Source: Bacteroidota bacterium (GTDB lineage: Bacteria; Bacteroidota; Bacteroidia; Cytophagales; Cytophagaceae). From it: DNA of 64,000 nucleotides. Below, one piece after another: positions 1-8,648 of the stretch (position 1 is its first letter; each line of letters begins with the position of its first letter). The stretch covers positions 1-64,000 of the forward strand of contig JAEYZG010000021.1 in assembly GCA_023428135.1 (NCBI GenBank). Reading direction: 5' to 3'. The position numbers and the translations under genes were made by a program. The notes under the pieces are model-generated. The model made no database searches and was not told the origin of the DNA. It saw only the letters and a program-made list of their open reading frames with translations.

Positions 1-2
1 GG

Positions 3-118
3 CTGTCCGGTAAAATGAGTACTTTTGTTCATTGTTTGAGTTTAAGGTTTGGTCACCAGAAAACTACAAACAAAAAAGGAGGCTTAATCGCCTCCTTTAA
101 TTTTTTTTTACCGGACAG
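3..118. mobile_element. MITE-like element with 13-bp terminal inverted repeats
   Basis: The 13-mer CTGTCCGGTAAAA lies at about 3-15, and its exact reverse complement lies at about 106-118, so the two ends face inward like transposon termini. The roughly 115-bp interior has no transposase frame and contains a strong terminator-like hairpin at 75-98. A target-site duplication cannot be judged because the left flank is only two bases. It could be a non-autonomous element or the residue of a larger insertion sequence. Confidence 0.5.
75..110. terminator. Rho-independent terminator-like hairpin inside the MITE-like element
   Basis: A 9-bp perfect stem (AAAGGAGGC / GCCTCCTTT, loop TTAATC, 75-98) is followed by a T-rich run. 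It would stop transcription entering from the left edge of the window. Confidence 0.6.
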
Positions 119-133
119 TAATGGCACAAAGGT

Positions 134-226
134 TAAAGCGAAAGGCGTAAAGCTTTAAGTGAAAAGTTTAAAGTATAAAGTAAATTACTTTGAACTTTTT
201 ACTTATAACTTTCAGCTTTCCGCTTA
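134..226. repeat. REP-like long imperfect palindrome (AAAGCGTAAAG family)
   Basis: The left arm (about 134-183) and right arm (about 185-226) are made of degenerate words such as GCGTAAAGCTTTAAGT and ACTTATAACTTTCAGC, and fold into one long imperfect hairpin. Related words recur at about 18148-18212 and 56520-56550, so this is a dispersed intergenic family. It lies directly after the stop codon of the minus-strand OmpA-family gene. Confidence 0.55.
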
Positions 227-227
227 T

Positions 228-2315
228 TTAAAATTTAACAATTTTAAACTCAACTCTTCTGTTCAGTTTTCTCGTTTCCTCTTTAGCGTTGTCGGCAATA
301 GGTTTGGCACCTCCATAGCCTTTTCCTGATATCCTGTCTCCTGAAATACCTTTGGAAACAAGATAGTCTTTTACTGTTTCGACCCTTTGCTCTGAGAGCG
401 TGACATTTTTTTCAGGATTACCCATGTTGTCTGTATGTCCTGATAATTCTATCTCTATTGTAGGGTTTTCATTAAGTAACTTTGCAAGTTTGTTTAATTC
501 AGGATAAGATATGGGCAATAATTTTGGCTCACTTCTAACAAAGAAGACGTTCTTCAATGGAATATCTTCTCCAACTTCAAGCGGAGTAAGATAGATGTCA
601 CGCTCAATCTCCATATATTCAGTGATGTTCGGAACACTGATAGTATCGCGAACGGAATAAAAACCGGGATGTTCAGCAAAGAAAGAATAAACCTGATTGT
701 ATGGTAATGCAATTTTATAATCTCCATTGTGTGGATCCGAACTTGCTATGCCCGCTTCTTTATCATCATCAAGATCTCTGTATGTAATGCCTGTTTCAAT
801 AGGTTCCTTGGTCTTGCTGTTAAGCACTTTTCCATAAATAAGCACCAGAGGATTAGGTTTAACAGGACCTGGTAGCTTTATTCTGAAGATGTCACTTTTA
901 CCTGTTGCCTTTTCTTCAGAAATAAAATATGCATACTCTCCTGATGCAGGAATACTATAATAGGCATCAATGCCTTTGGAGTTTACAGGTAAACCTATAT
1001 TCTGTGGAACTGACCAATTGGTCCAGGAATTATCAAGTCTCCTTGTAACAAATATATCATTCTTTCCATATCCCGGGTGTCCTGTGCTGCTGAAGTATAA
1101 TGTAACTCCGTCTGCTGCTAGGAAGGGAGAAAGTTCGGTTCCTGGAGTATTCACAACAGAACCTATGTTTTTAGGTACAGACCAGGTGTTATCATTTTCC
1201 AGAAATGAAACATAAATATCTCTTGAACCATAAGTTTCATCTCTTTGCAGCGCCATTAACAATACTTTTTTGTCACTGCTTAAAAAGTATTCATTGAAGG
1301 TGCTTTTATTGTAATAGTTTCTTACATTAACCTTAGTAGGCATGCTCCATCCATTTTTTGTTTTATTAGACATGGATAGTCCCATTCCCTGAGCTGCTCC
1401 TTTGGAGTCGTAAGTATTCATCAAAAGGACAGTATTGCCGTCAGGACTGACAGAAGATACTGCATTAGGTCCGTCATTATTGATAGGAGCTCCAATATTT
1501 ACTGCTTTTCCCCATTTGCCATTCTGAAAGCTTGAATAATACACGTCTTGGTAATCACCAGTGCCACCTTTGTTTTCCGGAGAATAATTTCTTGTGAAAT
1601 ATAACCCCTTTCCATCTGGAGTAACTACTGGTGTTAACTCTCCATACACGGTGTTTACACCAGTTCCCAGATTTTCAGCTGGAGAAGTGTAACTCAGGTT
1701 AGGAGCAGTATTAATTTTAAGTTTTGTCCCTTTGATAAAAAAATCATCTACGTCAAATGAAGAAGCGCCCCATGCCGAAAAGCCTACCGCTTTGCCTGTA
1801 AGAGCAGGGTAATTGATCTCTGTCAAAACATGGTCATTGGCAAGAAATCGAACTGTAGATCCGCTCTTTTCTATTTTAAGGATATTATTGTCAACCTTTA
1901 TTTTTAGTGAAGTTGTAAAGTCTTTGATCAAAGTGGGCTTTCCCTTTTTAATCTCAAGTACGCGGTATTGAAGATTTTTAACATTAAAGTATAAAGCATT
2001 CTCCTGATCTGCTCCAATCATCAGCCCATATTCGCTTCCGGGCCTGCGGATTCCGAATTTGGCTTCTGCTGAAAATGCTGCAGAGGTATTGAGTAGATTA
2101 AAGTAGTTGTTGATGCTACCTCCGGCGGGATCGTTGTGTTGCCATATCAGTTTGCCGCCCCTGATGTCTGATTGATCTGTTGGTCCGTTGGGAAGCCGCC
2201 ATCCAGTTTCGTTGTTATCAAAGTGATCTTCTTCTACTATCCCTGCCGTCTGTGCAAAAGAAGTTGTAGATAAAATAAAAAACAGCAAAATAAGGATGTT
2301 GGCTGATCTTGTCAT
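228..2315 (-). CDS. OmpA-family outer-membrane protein with PD40 repeats
   Basis: Predicted periplasmic or outer-membrane protein anchored to peptidoglycan through its C-terminus. The chosen ATG at 2315 gives 695 aa starting with a clean signal peptide (MTRSANILILLFF..., cleavage after SFAQ); a start further upstream would bury it. Domains in order: a concanavalin/LamG-like region (about 25-205), several PD40/WD40-like beta-propeller blades with SPDG and DGVTLYFSS motifs (about 225-490), a carboxypeptidase-regulatory-like fold (about 500-580), and an OmpA C-terminal domain (about 590-695) with the ELSGHTDNMG and SEQRVETVKDYL motifs. This architecture is common in Bacteroidota and often occurs near surface or gliding functions. 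The specific role is unknown. It is monocistronic and followed by a REP-like hairpin. Confidence 0.85.
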   Translation of the reverse strand: MTRSANILILLFFILSTTSFAQTAGIVEEDHFDNNETGWRLPNGPTDQSDIRGGKLIWQHNDPAGGSINNYFNLLNTSAAFSAEAKFGIRRPGSEYGLMIGADQENALYFNVKNLQYRVLEIKKGKPTLIKDFTTSLKIKVDNNILKIEKSGSTVRFLANDHVLTEINYPALTGKAVGFSAWGASSFDVDDFFIKGTKLKINTAPNLSYTSPAENLGTGVNTVYGELTPVVTPDGKGLYFTRNYSPENKGGTGDYQDVYYSSFQNGKWGKAVNIGAPINNDGPNAVSSVSPDGNTVLLMNTYDSKGAAQGMGLSMSNKTKNGWSMPTKVNVRNYYNKSTFNEYFLSSDKKVLLMALQRDETYGSRDIYVSFLENDNTWSVPKNIGSVVNTPGTELSPFLAADGVTLYFSSTGHPGYGKNDIFVTRRLDNSWTNWSVPQNIGLPVNSKGIDAYYSIPASGEYAYFISEEKATGKSDIFRIKLPGPVKPNPLVLIYGKVLNSKTKEPIETGITYRDLDDDKEAGIASSDPHNGDYKIALPYNQVYSFFAEHPGFYSVRDTISVPNITEYMEIERDIYLTPLEVGEDIPLKNVFFVRSEPKLLPISYPELNKLAKLLNENPTIEIELSGHTDNMGNPEKNVTLSEQRVETVKDYLVSKGISGDRISGKGYGGAKPIADNAKEETRKLNRRVEFKIVKF

Positions 2316-2417
2316 TATGTGCATATTTAGGGAGTAACGATTGGATTGAAGATAATATTTTGGGGAAAAATATAAAATCAACTTCTCATTTAAATTGTAC
2401 GCTCAAAACGAATAGTC

Positions 2418-2552
2418 TTATATGTCAGTCATTTGTCTGGTTTTTATTTCTTTGATCATTTTATAAGACATGTATCCAAGACCTGACATAACAAGGAATA
2501 TGGTAGCCCAGATCCAAAGTAGGCTAAATATATAAGGAATCCCTTTTTGGTA
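2418..2552 (-). pseudogene. Possible remnant of a small membrane protein
   Basis: The minus strand reads open for 44 codons, ending at a TAA at 2418-2420. The peptide looks like one transmembrane helix followed by a basic tail (IFSLLWIWATIFLVMSG, then YKMIKEIK). No ATG, GTG or TTG precedes the helix; the frame opens just after a stop at 2553-2555. It therefore looks like the C-terminal scrap of a lost membrane protein. Chance open frame is the main alternative. The family was not recognised. Confidence 0.25.
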
Positions 2553-2748
2553 TTATTTTACGGATGTGCAATTCGATACAAAGTAATCGAATTTTAATAT
2601 TCTATTAAGAGTTGTAAACTAGAAATATATTTATACTTATTTTTCAAGGATCAAAGTGAAACTTCAGGTCACAATATCAGGCATTGCAACTGCACTATTA
2701 TAATGGTTGATATGTTTTTATTGTAAGAATCTAAAAAAGGAGGGGAGC

Positions 2749-2916
2749 ATGAAAAGTGCAGTAATTGGAAGGATTTATACACTGGTATTTTTTGTACTAT
2801 TTCTTTCAGGGTGTAAGGTGATAGAAGGGATTTTCAAGGCTGGAATGTGGACAGGGATCATTATTGTGGCATTGGTTATAGCGCTTATTATTTTCGTCCT
2901 GAGAAAAATATTTTGA
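2749..2916 (+). CDS. Small lipoprotein with a C-terminal transmembrane segment
   Basis: A 55-aa product is predicted. The ATG at 2749 is preceded by an unusually good Shine-Dalgarno stretch (AAAGGAGGGGAGC). A lipobox-type signal peptide (LFLSGC) puts the lipidated Cys near residue 22, and a strongly hydrophobic helix (GIIIVALVIALIIFVL) ends the protein. Short proteins of this form (Cys-V-I-x-G-IFKAG followed by a helix) are widespread in Bacteroidota and are sometimes mis-annotated as phosphatidate cytidylyltransferase; nothing here supports an enzyme. Function unknown. Confidence 0.6.
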   Translation: MKSAVIGRIYTLVFFVLFLSGCKVIEGIFKAGMWTGIIIVALVIALIIFVLRKIF

Positions 2917-3024
2917 GGTTGATAAAGCACTAAAAATGATTATCTCTGTACTTCTCTGAGTTTTATTTAAATTAATAAATTACACGGAGAAATACAGGGC
3001 TTTATTAGTCAAGAATTGTGCCTC

Positions 3025-4881
3025 TCAGTCATGAGTATAGTCTATGCTTTCTATGGCGCTGTCTACTACAAGAGAGTTCCATCCGTTGAATTCTTTTTTG
3101 TCGAGTAATTTAATTCGATCCTTGATTTTTTTCTTAAAATTTGAACAGGTAGATTTTCTTAATGATAACATTTCAGATAGTTCATCAGAAGTGATATCTT
3201 GTTTATTCGAAACAAGGTACATCATGTAAAAGGCCTTTACTATCGGAAATTTAAGCTTGTGAAATATGGTATTGGCTGTTACCGATTCATTGTATCCGCA
3301 TTTACTGCATCTTCTGTCAAATTGCTCTTTACCTTTGCCGCAGCTGTTTGAATTGCATTTCTTGCATTGAAATTTATTTTGATTTTTAAGCTCTTCAAGA
3401 TATCTGAAGCAAGTAAGCTCATCAGGATAAACTTTGACAAATTCTTCAAAGTTTACCTGGTTTTTCATGATTCTGGTCATGGCTATATCAGACATATCTT
3501 TCTTAAGTGCTCTGTTTGCAAGGTCTAACTGAAGATTCATTGTAGTGATTTCTTCAGTCTGGTTTATGAGTCTTTCATATGCCTGTTTAAGCAGCTCGGT
3601 TCTCTCTGCTACTTTTTGTTCCAGTTCTTTGTTGATTTTGTCCTTTAACAGCTCTTTTTCCTTCATTTCTTCAATAGCCTTATTCTGTGCTGCCTGCCTC
3701 ATTTTAATTTCCGCACCCATTCTGTCTGTCAGAGACATGGAGAGTAAAATTATATCAAGTATGATTCCTATATTCAGACTATATACTGTGAAAATGTTTG
3801 ATGTTATAAAGCCATAGTTTTCTAGTGCTGTCGTTATAAAAGCTGCAAGCAGACATGTATAAGCAACACATAAGAAAAAAGCAGTTTTATTTCCCTTTAA
3901 ATAACCTTTAAGAGATATTTGATAGGCCAGAAAAAATGGAATAATATCAATGTATATCGCGAATAATACATCTCTGTTGAAGAATAAACCATATATCAAT
4001 ATCAGGCCTCTGATGACAATTATAAAGTTGATGACTTTGTTAAAAAAAGGCTGGGTTTCTTTTAGGTTCAAAAATCCTTTTATGAATAACAGGGAAAATG
4101 CAATGATGCCGTATAAGGCAAGGCTGAATGCGTAGAGATTCCATGCCGGATGTCCTGGCCAGAGATACTGAAAAGCAAAACCACTCTGACACATAGAATA
4201 TAGACTGAAAGACAGTACATAAAATACGTAATACAGGTATATCGACATTTTTATGGATATGTACATTAAAAGATTGTACAAGGCCATCATGATTAAAATG
4301 CCATAAAAAATTCCTAATAAATAATATTCTGCCAGGGCATAGGATATGAATTTTTTATAGCTTCTGATTTGCGGACTTAAATTGTTTTCGTTTTCTGATT
4401 TTATGCGGATGTAAAAAGTGTATGTCTGGTTATGGGGAATCTGTAATTCGAATTCAGGGTTTTTGTGGAAAAGCATACGTTTGTGAAATGGAATCAGATT
4501 GCCTGATTGTGTCAACCTGTATAGTCCGTTTTCATCCGGGGTATAAAATGAAATGTAGTTGATATTATGATCGAATAATTCAATCAGCCAGTTTTTCTCA
4601 TTTTTTGTCAGGTTTTTAATGGAAAATTTGAGCCAATAGGACGATGCTTTTTGATGATTTACCGGGTCGGAAGAGTGATACCTGAAGCTGTCAGCATAGG
4701 CTGGATTCGAAATTTCTTTAATACCAAGTTTATTGGTCTTGTCTTCATATACTCCCAAATATTCTTTTCTGATTCCTTTTTCCTCAATATTATTAGTCAA
4801 CAAAAATATATGCTCTGCCTTTAAAGAGGTGTTTGAAAAGTGTATTAGAAAAATGCAAAAAATCCAATAATATGTTTTCAT
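3025..4881 (-). CDS. 7TMR-DISM receptor fused to an IS1595-type transposase zinc ribbon
   Basis: Predicted inner-membrane sensor of 618 aa. It has a signal peptide (1-22), a periplasmic 7TMR-DISM extracellular domain (about 40-165), a seven-helix 7TMR-DISM membrane domain (about 185-395), and a coiled coil (about 395-455, rich in Lys/Glu). In place of a kinase or cyclase output it carries a soluble tail (about 470-618). The tail resembles the zinc-binding N-terminal region of IS1595-family transposases: Cys506/Cys509 and Cys525/Cys528 form a ribbon, followed by the NTIFHKLKFPIVKAFYMMYLVS segment typical of that family and a helix-turn-helix-like stretch (SDELSEMLSLRKSTCSNFKKK). The catalytic transposase core is absent. 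I infer a membrane receptor that binds DNA or a partner through a domesticated transposase module. No adjacent partner gene. Confidence 0.75.
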   Translation of the reverse strand: MKTYYWIFCIFLIHFSNTSLKAEHIFLLTNNIEEKGIRKEYLGVYEDKTNKLGIKEISNPAYADSFRYHSSDPVNHQKASSYWLKFSIKNLTKNEKNWLIELFDHNINYISFYTPDENGLYRLTQSGNLIPFHKRMLFHKNPEFELQIPHNQTYTFYIRIKSENENNLSPQIRSYKKFISYALAEYYLLGIFYGILIMMALYNLLMYISIKMSIYLYYVFYVLSFSLYSMCQSGFAFQYLWPGHPAWNLYAFSLALYGIIAFSLLFIKGFLNLKETQPFFNKVINFIIVIRGLILIYGLFFNRDVLFAIYIDIIPFFLAYQISLKGYLKGNKTAFFLCVAYTCLLAAFITTALENYGFITSNIFTVYSLNIGIILDIILLSMSLTDRMGAEIKMRQAAQNKAIEEMKEKELLKDKINKELEQKVAERTELLKQAYERLINQTEEITTMNLQLDLANRALKKDMSDIAMTRIMKNQVNFEEFVKVYPDELTCFRYLEELKNQNKFQCKKCNSNSCGKGKEQFDRRCSKCGYNESVTANTIFHKLKFPIVKAFYMMYLVSNKQDITSDELSEMLSLRKSTCSNFKKKIKDRIKLLDKKEFNGWNSLVVDSAIESIDYTHD

Positions 4882-5303
4882 ATTATTTTATGATTGTCAG
4901 AAAGTTGTAAAGGCTAAATTAATAAGATTTTTTTAAAATGGAGGTGGATGGTCAGAAAAAAAATATAGATCAATACATGCCTATTTTAGATGAATGTAAA
5001 GTTTGTCTTTTAAATGTTTTTAAAATTAGTAATCGTTGAAATTTGAATTTTTAGGCATGTTTTTATTGTCTTTTAAGCGAAAAATATAACTATTTTACTT
5101 GGTATAAAACGGGTTTAAAACTCATTTTTCCTTCACTAAAATTTGACTTCTTCTCATCTTCTCGATAGTATAGTTTATAATCTCGCCCGAATGTGAATAA
5201 CAGGATTGTTAATGTCACTATTCTGGAAATATTCAAATTTACATATAAAAGAGTCATAAAATATTATCTAAAGTTTTTTGCCCAAACATTAAGTTATAAG
5301 CTT
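4882..5303. other. Gene-free AT-rich divergent region
   Basis: Divergent intergenic stretch between the 7TM receptor and the Crp-type regulator. It should hold both promoters, but I see no clean TAnnTTTG box and no RNA gene. A 33-codon frame at 4938-5039 has no coding character. Confidence 0.4.
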
Positions 5304-5957
5304 ATGGAAAGAATTTTAAGTACACCTGTAATTGAATTAGAGGATCAGTTTAATTTCTTTGAACGGGACTTAAGAGTTGAACTGGCTGCTGCTAAAATTG
5401 AGAAATTTGAAAAGGGAAGCCGTATTCACAGACAGAATGCCTTCCTGGTTTCTGTACCTATACTTTTAGAGGGAAGTTTAAGAATATTTCGTCAGACTGA
5501 AGACAGGGAAATCTTACTTTATTATGTAAATAAAGGTGAAACCTGTATGATGTCTTTATTATCCTGCTATGGCCAAAGACCAATGAATGCGGCTATGGAA
5601 GCGGCCGAGAAATCCCAGCTGATTCTTGTTCCAAGAATTAAAGTGTATGAATGGCAAAGAAAATACTCTTCCTGGAACGACTATGTCATTAAAACTTTTG
5701 CTCAAAGACAGGAACAATTGTTGGATTCCTTCGATTCGCTGGCTTTTTCAAGTATTGATAAACGAATAAAAGACTATCTCATCAGACTTTCATCCAGAAC
5801 AAAACAACAAATAGTTTCAATTACACACCAGGAACTTGCCAACGAACTAGGCACAACCAGGGTTGTAATTTCCAGAATTTTAAAGTGTCTCGAAATAGAG
5901 GGCGCCATCGAATTGCTCCGCGGGGCAATTAAAGTAAAGGACCTGAAACTTAACTAA
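5304..5957 (+). CDS. Crp/Fnr-family transcriptional regulator
   Basis: Cytoplasmic one-component regulator of 217 aa, counted from the ATG at 5304. Translation from 5193 would add 37 residues that do not belong to the family. Residues about 20-120 form a cyclic-nucleotide-binding-type beta barrel (FEKGSRIHRQN, LLYYVNKGETCMMS). A winged helix-turn-helix follows (about 150-215; SITHQELANELGTTRVVISRIL, wing GAIELLRGAIKV). The cluster of acidic residues and Arg that would contact cAMP is not evident, so the effector is unknown; Bacteroidota members often sense redox or metabolic cues. Monocistronic, followed by a strong terminator. Confidence 0.85.
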   Translation: MERILSTPVIELEDQFNFFERDLRVELAAAKIEKFEKGSRIHRQNAFLVSVPILLEGSLRIFRQTEDREILLYYVNKGETCMMSLLSCYGQRPMNAAMEAAEKSQLILVPRIKVYEWQRKYSSWNDYVIKTFAQRQEQLLDSFDSLAFSSIDKRIKDYLIRLSSRTKQQIVSITHQELANELGTTRVVISRILKCLEIEGAIELLRGAIKVKDLKLN

Positions 5958-5987
5958 AGATTTAACTTTAATTTCTGCTTGTTTTGT

Positions 5988-6028
5988 AGCTATTGGTAAT
6001 TCCAGGTATTATCAATAGCTTTTTTTTT
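5988..6028 (+). terminator. Rho-independent terminator of the Crp-type gene
   Basis: Stem AGCTATTG (5988-5995) pairs with CAATAGCT (6013-6020), extended by GTAAT/TATTA, and is followed by nine T. Confidence 0.8.
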
Positions 6029-6192
6029 CAGTAACAGAAAAACAGTAACAGTAAACAGTGAAAAACACTGTAGTCCTTTTTCAGGCAGCTTCGGCATATT
6101 CATAGTTCACCACGCTTATTAAATTAAATGCCATAGTTGACCTTGTTTCGTACCCTGTTACTGTTCACTGTTACTGTTCATTCTTTTCACTG
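6029..6192. repeat. Inverted and tandem CTGTTACTGTTCA repeat block
   Basis: The left part (6029-6071) holds repeats of AACAGTAACAGT plus a perfect hairpin ACAGTG-AAAAA-CACTGT. The right part holds two exact tandem copies of CTGTTACTGTTCA (6155-6167 and 6168-6180). The two parts are imperfect inverted copies about 100 bp apart. It looks like an intergenic repeat family of the same style as the REP-like hairpin at 134-226 but with different words. Confidence 0.5.
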
Positions 6193-6325
6193 ATTCTGAG
6201 AAAAAATAACTAAAAGAACAATAGATTCTTAGTTAAATACAACATTGGCAAAGGTAATCATTGTGTTATTGCATTATTTGTATGTGCTTTAGGATTTAAG
6301 GCTAAAATTGAAAATTGCTGGAAAC

Positions 6326-6333
6326 TAAATTTG
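6326..6333 (+). promoter_or_regulatory. Bacteroidota -7 promoter box of the cellulase gene
   Basis: TAAATTTG fits the TAnnTTTG consensus exactly and lies 30 bases before the ATG at 6364. A -33 box is not clear. Confidence 0.5.
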
Positions 6334-6363
6334 GGTAATTTTATCCTCGATATAAATTCTAAG

Positions 6364-8559
6364 ATGATGAATAAAACCATACTGTTTTTTTTATTGACTA
6401 CATTGCTGGCTCCGCTGACAGCATCCTCCCAGTCTGCTAATCCCTGGCTGCACGTTGAGGGAAACCTGATTAAAGATCCGGCAGGAAACACGGTTATTCT
6501 GAGAGGTGTCGATTTTCAGGATATTAAAGAACAAGCCACTGATAGAACTGTTGGTCTGAATGGACTAATTGATGTAGTGACAAATCCTGACGATACTTTA
6601 TCCAATTCTCCAGGATGGTATACAAGGGTATTAAGATTTACCGTTGAACCACCTATTTCAAATCTTGAAGAATATTATCAGCAGACTTTAAAACCTGCTG
6701 TGGACTATGCTACATCTAAAGGTCTTTATGTGATTATAGACTGGCATTATATCGCTGATGTAAATAGTAATATTGAGTCTACTAATGCTTTCTGGACTTA
6801 TATGGCTCCAAGGTTCAATAATTATTCCAACGTTTTATATGAGGTATATAATGAACCTATCAATACTAATCTTACCTGGGGGCAATTCAAGCCATATATG
6901 CAGGCCTGGGTGGATTTAATAAGAAAGTATGCTCCGCATAATCTTATTCTTGCAGGAAGTCCGGTATGGGATCAGAGAATGGGAGATGCCGCTACCAATC
7001 CATTAACCGGAGGAAACATCGTATATGTAGCCCATATCTATCCTGGCCACTGGAATGCAACAGGCTCTGGCGCTGTAAAAGCACAGGTGGAAAAGGTTGT
7101 AAAAGTGCATCCTGTATTTTTATCAGAGTGGGGGTTTAGCGAGACCGTTTCTACTGCCAGTGCTTCTTTATTGAAAGGTTCTATTGCAAGCTACGGAGAT
7201 CCGATAGTTAACTGGGCTGAGAGCCTTGGGATTAGCTGGAGTGCCTGGTGTGCGGATAATGACTGGGAACCTGCCATGTTTACAAGAGACTGGAAGCTAA
7301 AAGTTGGTCCGGGGGAAATGGGCGGTTTTACCAAAGATAAACTTTATGAATTCAAAGACGATCACCAGCCTTCTGATGTACCATGTTTCGCTCCGTACTT
7401 AGGCCTTCCACAAACTTTATGTGGGAAAAATTCTGTTACAATCAGTCTTCAATCTCCACCTGATGGCGTTTTGTTCAAATGGTTTAAAGACGGTGAAGAA
7501 CTTACTGATCAAACTGAGGCCATGATTGAGGCTACTGAAACAGGTACGTATAGGGTAGAAGCTACTTTAGGCACTTGCACCATGGCCGATGAAGTGGATG
7601 TTGTAAAAACTATGTTTCCTATTAGCCTCGGAAAGGGAGCTGTTCTGGGTAAAGATCCTCTCGTTATAAAGGTTGACAATGCAGAAGAAAAGTTTACTTA
7701 CCAATGGTATCATAACAATAAGTTGATTGAAGGTGCAGATTCAAGCTCATTAGCTGTCTTCGATACCTGTGGTGCATTTTATTCTGTTCTTGTGACTTCT
7801 GAGGATTGCGGTTTTGCTTCTGATACATTTAAGATTTTATGCGCAAGGGGATATTTTAAAGGTAAACCTTTTGATATTCCTGGTATTATTCAGGCTGAGG
7901 ATTATGATTTTCAAAATATCGCCAATACAACCTATTTTGATTCGGAACCAGCGAATCAAGGTGGTGCATACAGAAATGATGAAGTGGATATAGAAGTAAC
8001 TAAAGACATAAATGGTGCTTATAATGTAGGTTGGACAGCAACAGGGGAGTGGTTGGAATATTCTATATCAGTAAAAGAAAACGGTGAATATCCGGTATAT
8101 CTCAGAGTTGCAGGAAATCCTACACCGGCTGTGGGAGGAAAAGTTCATATAAAGCTGAATGGTAAAAAAGCATCTTCTACACTTACGCTTCCTATTACCG
8201 GTGACTGGCAAAAATGGGAAACAGTACCTTTAGGTATTGTTAATTTTAATACCACTGATACTTTATTAAGATTCTTTATTGAAGCTCCTGGTTTTAATCT
8301 CAACTATATTGAAGTCGGGCCTAAAGTGGAAACCAGTATTTTCGGTAGAAACAATGCATCTACATTAAAGGTTTATCCAAATCCGGTAAATGATGTCGTA
8401 TTCTTCTCAGAGGAAATACCATACGACTGGACGATCACCACGCTTATGGGCAATGTATTAATGAGCGGAAACGGCATGCATGCGGATGTGAGCAGTCTGA
8501 ACAGAGGGGCCTATCTGTTAAATGTAAATGGCAATGTTGTTAAAATAATGAAGTATTAA
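6364..8559 (+). CDS. GH5 endoglucanase with CBM6 and T9SS sorting domain
   Basis: Secreted glycoside hydrolase of 731 aa that should cleave beta-1,4-glucan such as cellulose. The ATG at 6364 starts a signal peptide ending ASSQS. The GH5 catalytic domain (about 25-335) shows VIIDWHY, the acid/base in EVYNEP (Glu164), the HIYPGHW loop, and the nucleophile in FLSEWGF (Glu255). Two Ig/PKD-like modules follow (about 345-495). A family 6 carbohydrate-binding module comes next (about 505-650; IPGIIQAEDYD, GEWLEYSISV). The last 75 or so residues are a type A type IX secretion signal (LKVYPNPVNDVVFF, ending NVVKIMKY). Export is therefore predicted through Sec and then the T9SS to the surface or medium. 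It is a stand-alone gene bounded by repeats and a strong terminator. Confidence 0.92.
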   Translation: MMNKTILFFLLTTLLAPLTASSQSANPWLHVEGNLIKDPAGNTVILRGVDFQDIKEQATDRTVGLNGLIDVVTNPDDTLSNSPGWYTRVLRFTVEPPISNLEEYYQQTLKPAVDYATSKGLYVIIDWHYIADVNSNIESTNAFWTYMAPRFNNYSNVLYEVYNEPINTNLTWGQFKPYMQAWVDLIRKYAPHNLILAGSPVWDQRMGDAATNPLTGGNIVYVAHIYPGHWNATGSGAVKAQVEKVVKVHPVFLSEWGFSETVSTASASLLKGSIASYGDPIVNWAESLGISWSAWCADNDWEPAMFTRDWKLKVGPGEMGGFTKDKLYEFKDDHQPSDVPCFAPYLGLPQTLCGKNSVTISLQSPPDGVLFKWFKDGEELTDQTEAMIEATETGTYRVEATLGTCTMADEVDVVKTMFPISLGKGAVLGKDPLVIKVDNAEEKFTYQWYHNNKLIEGADSSSLAVFDTCGAFYSVLVTSEDCGFASDTFKILCARGYFKGKPFDIPGIIQAEDYDFQNIANTTYFDSEPANQGGAYRNDEVDIEVTKDINGAYNVGWTATGEWLEYSISVKENGEYPVYLRVAGNPTPAVGGKVHIKLNGKKASSTLTLPITGDWQKWETVPLGIVNFNTTDTLLRFFIEAPGFNLNYIEVGPKVETSIFGRNNASTLKVYPNPVNDVVFFSEEIPYDWTITTLMGNVLMSGNGMHADVSSLNRGAYLLNVNGNVVKIMKY

Positions 8560-8584
8560 CAGTTAAGTGAATAGAGCAGAGTAA

Positions 8585-8619
8585 ATAAATAAGGCCGGAT
8601 TTCCGGCCTTATTTATTTA
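8585..8619. terminator. Bidirectional Rho-independent terminator
   Basis: A near-perfect stem AATAAATAAGGCCGGA / TCCGGCCTTATTTATT sits between the convergent cellulase and siderophore operons. The A-rich and T-rich flanks allow it to work in both directions. Confidence 0.85.
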
Positions 8620-8648
8620 TCATATAAAAATTTAAATCATCTTGCGGT

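Noticed and set aside
4938..5039. 33-codon ATG frame in the divergent region before the Crp-type gene
   Set aside because: No ribosome binding site, no promoter and no compositional sign of coding; expected by chance in AT-rich DNA.
6029..6192. Possible CRISPR-like array from repeated CTGTTACTGTTCA words
   Set aside because: Only two tandem 13-bp units with no spacers and no cas genes.
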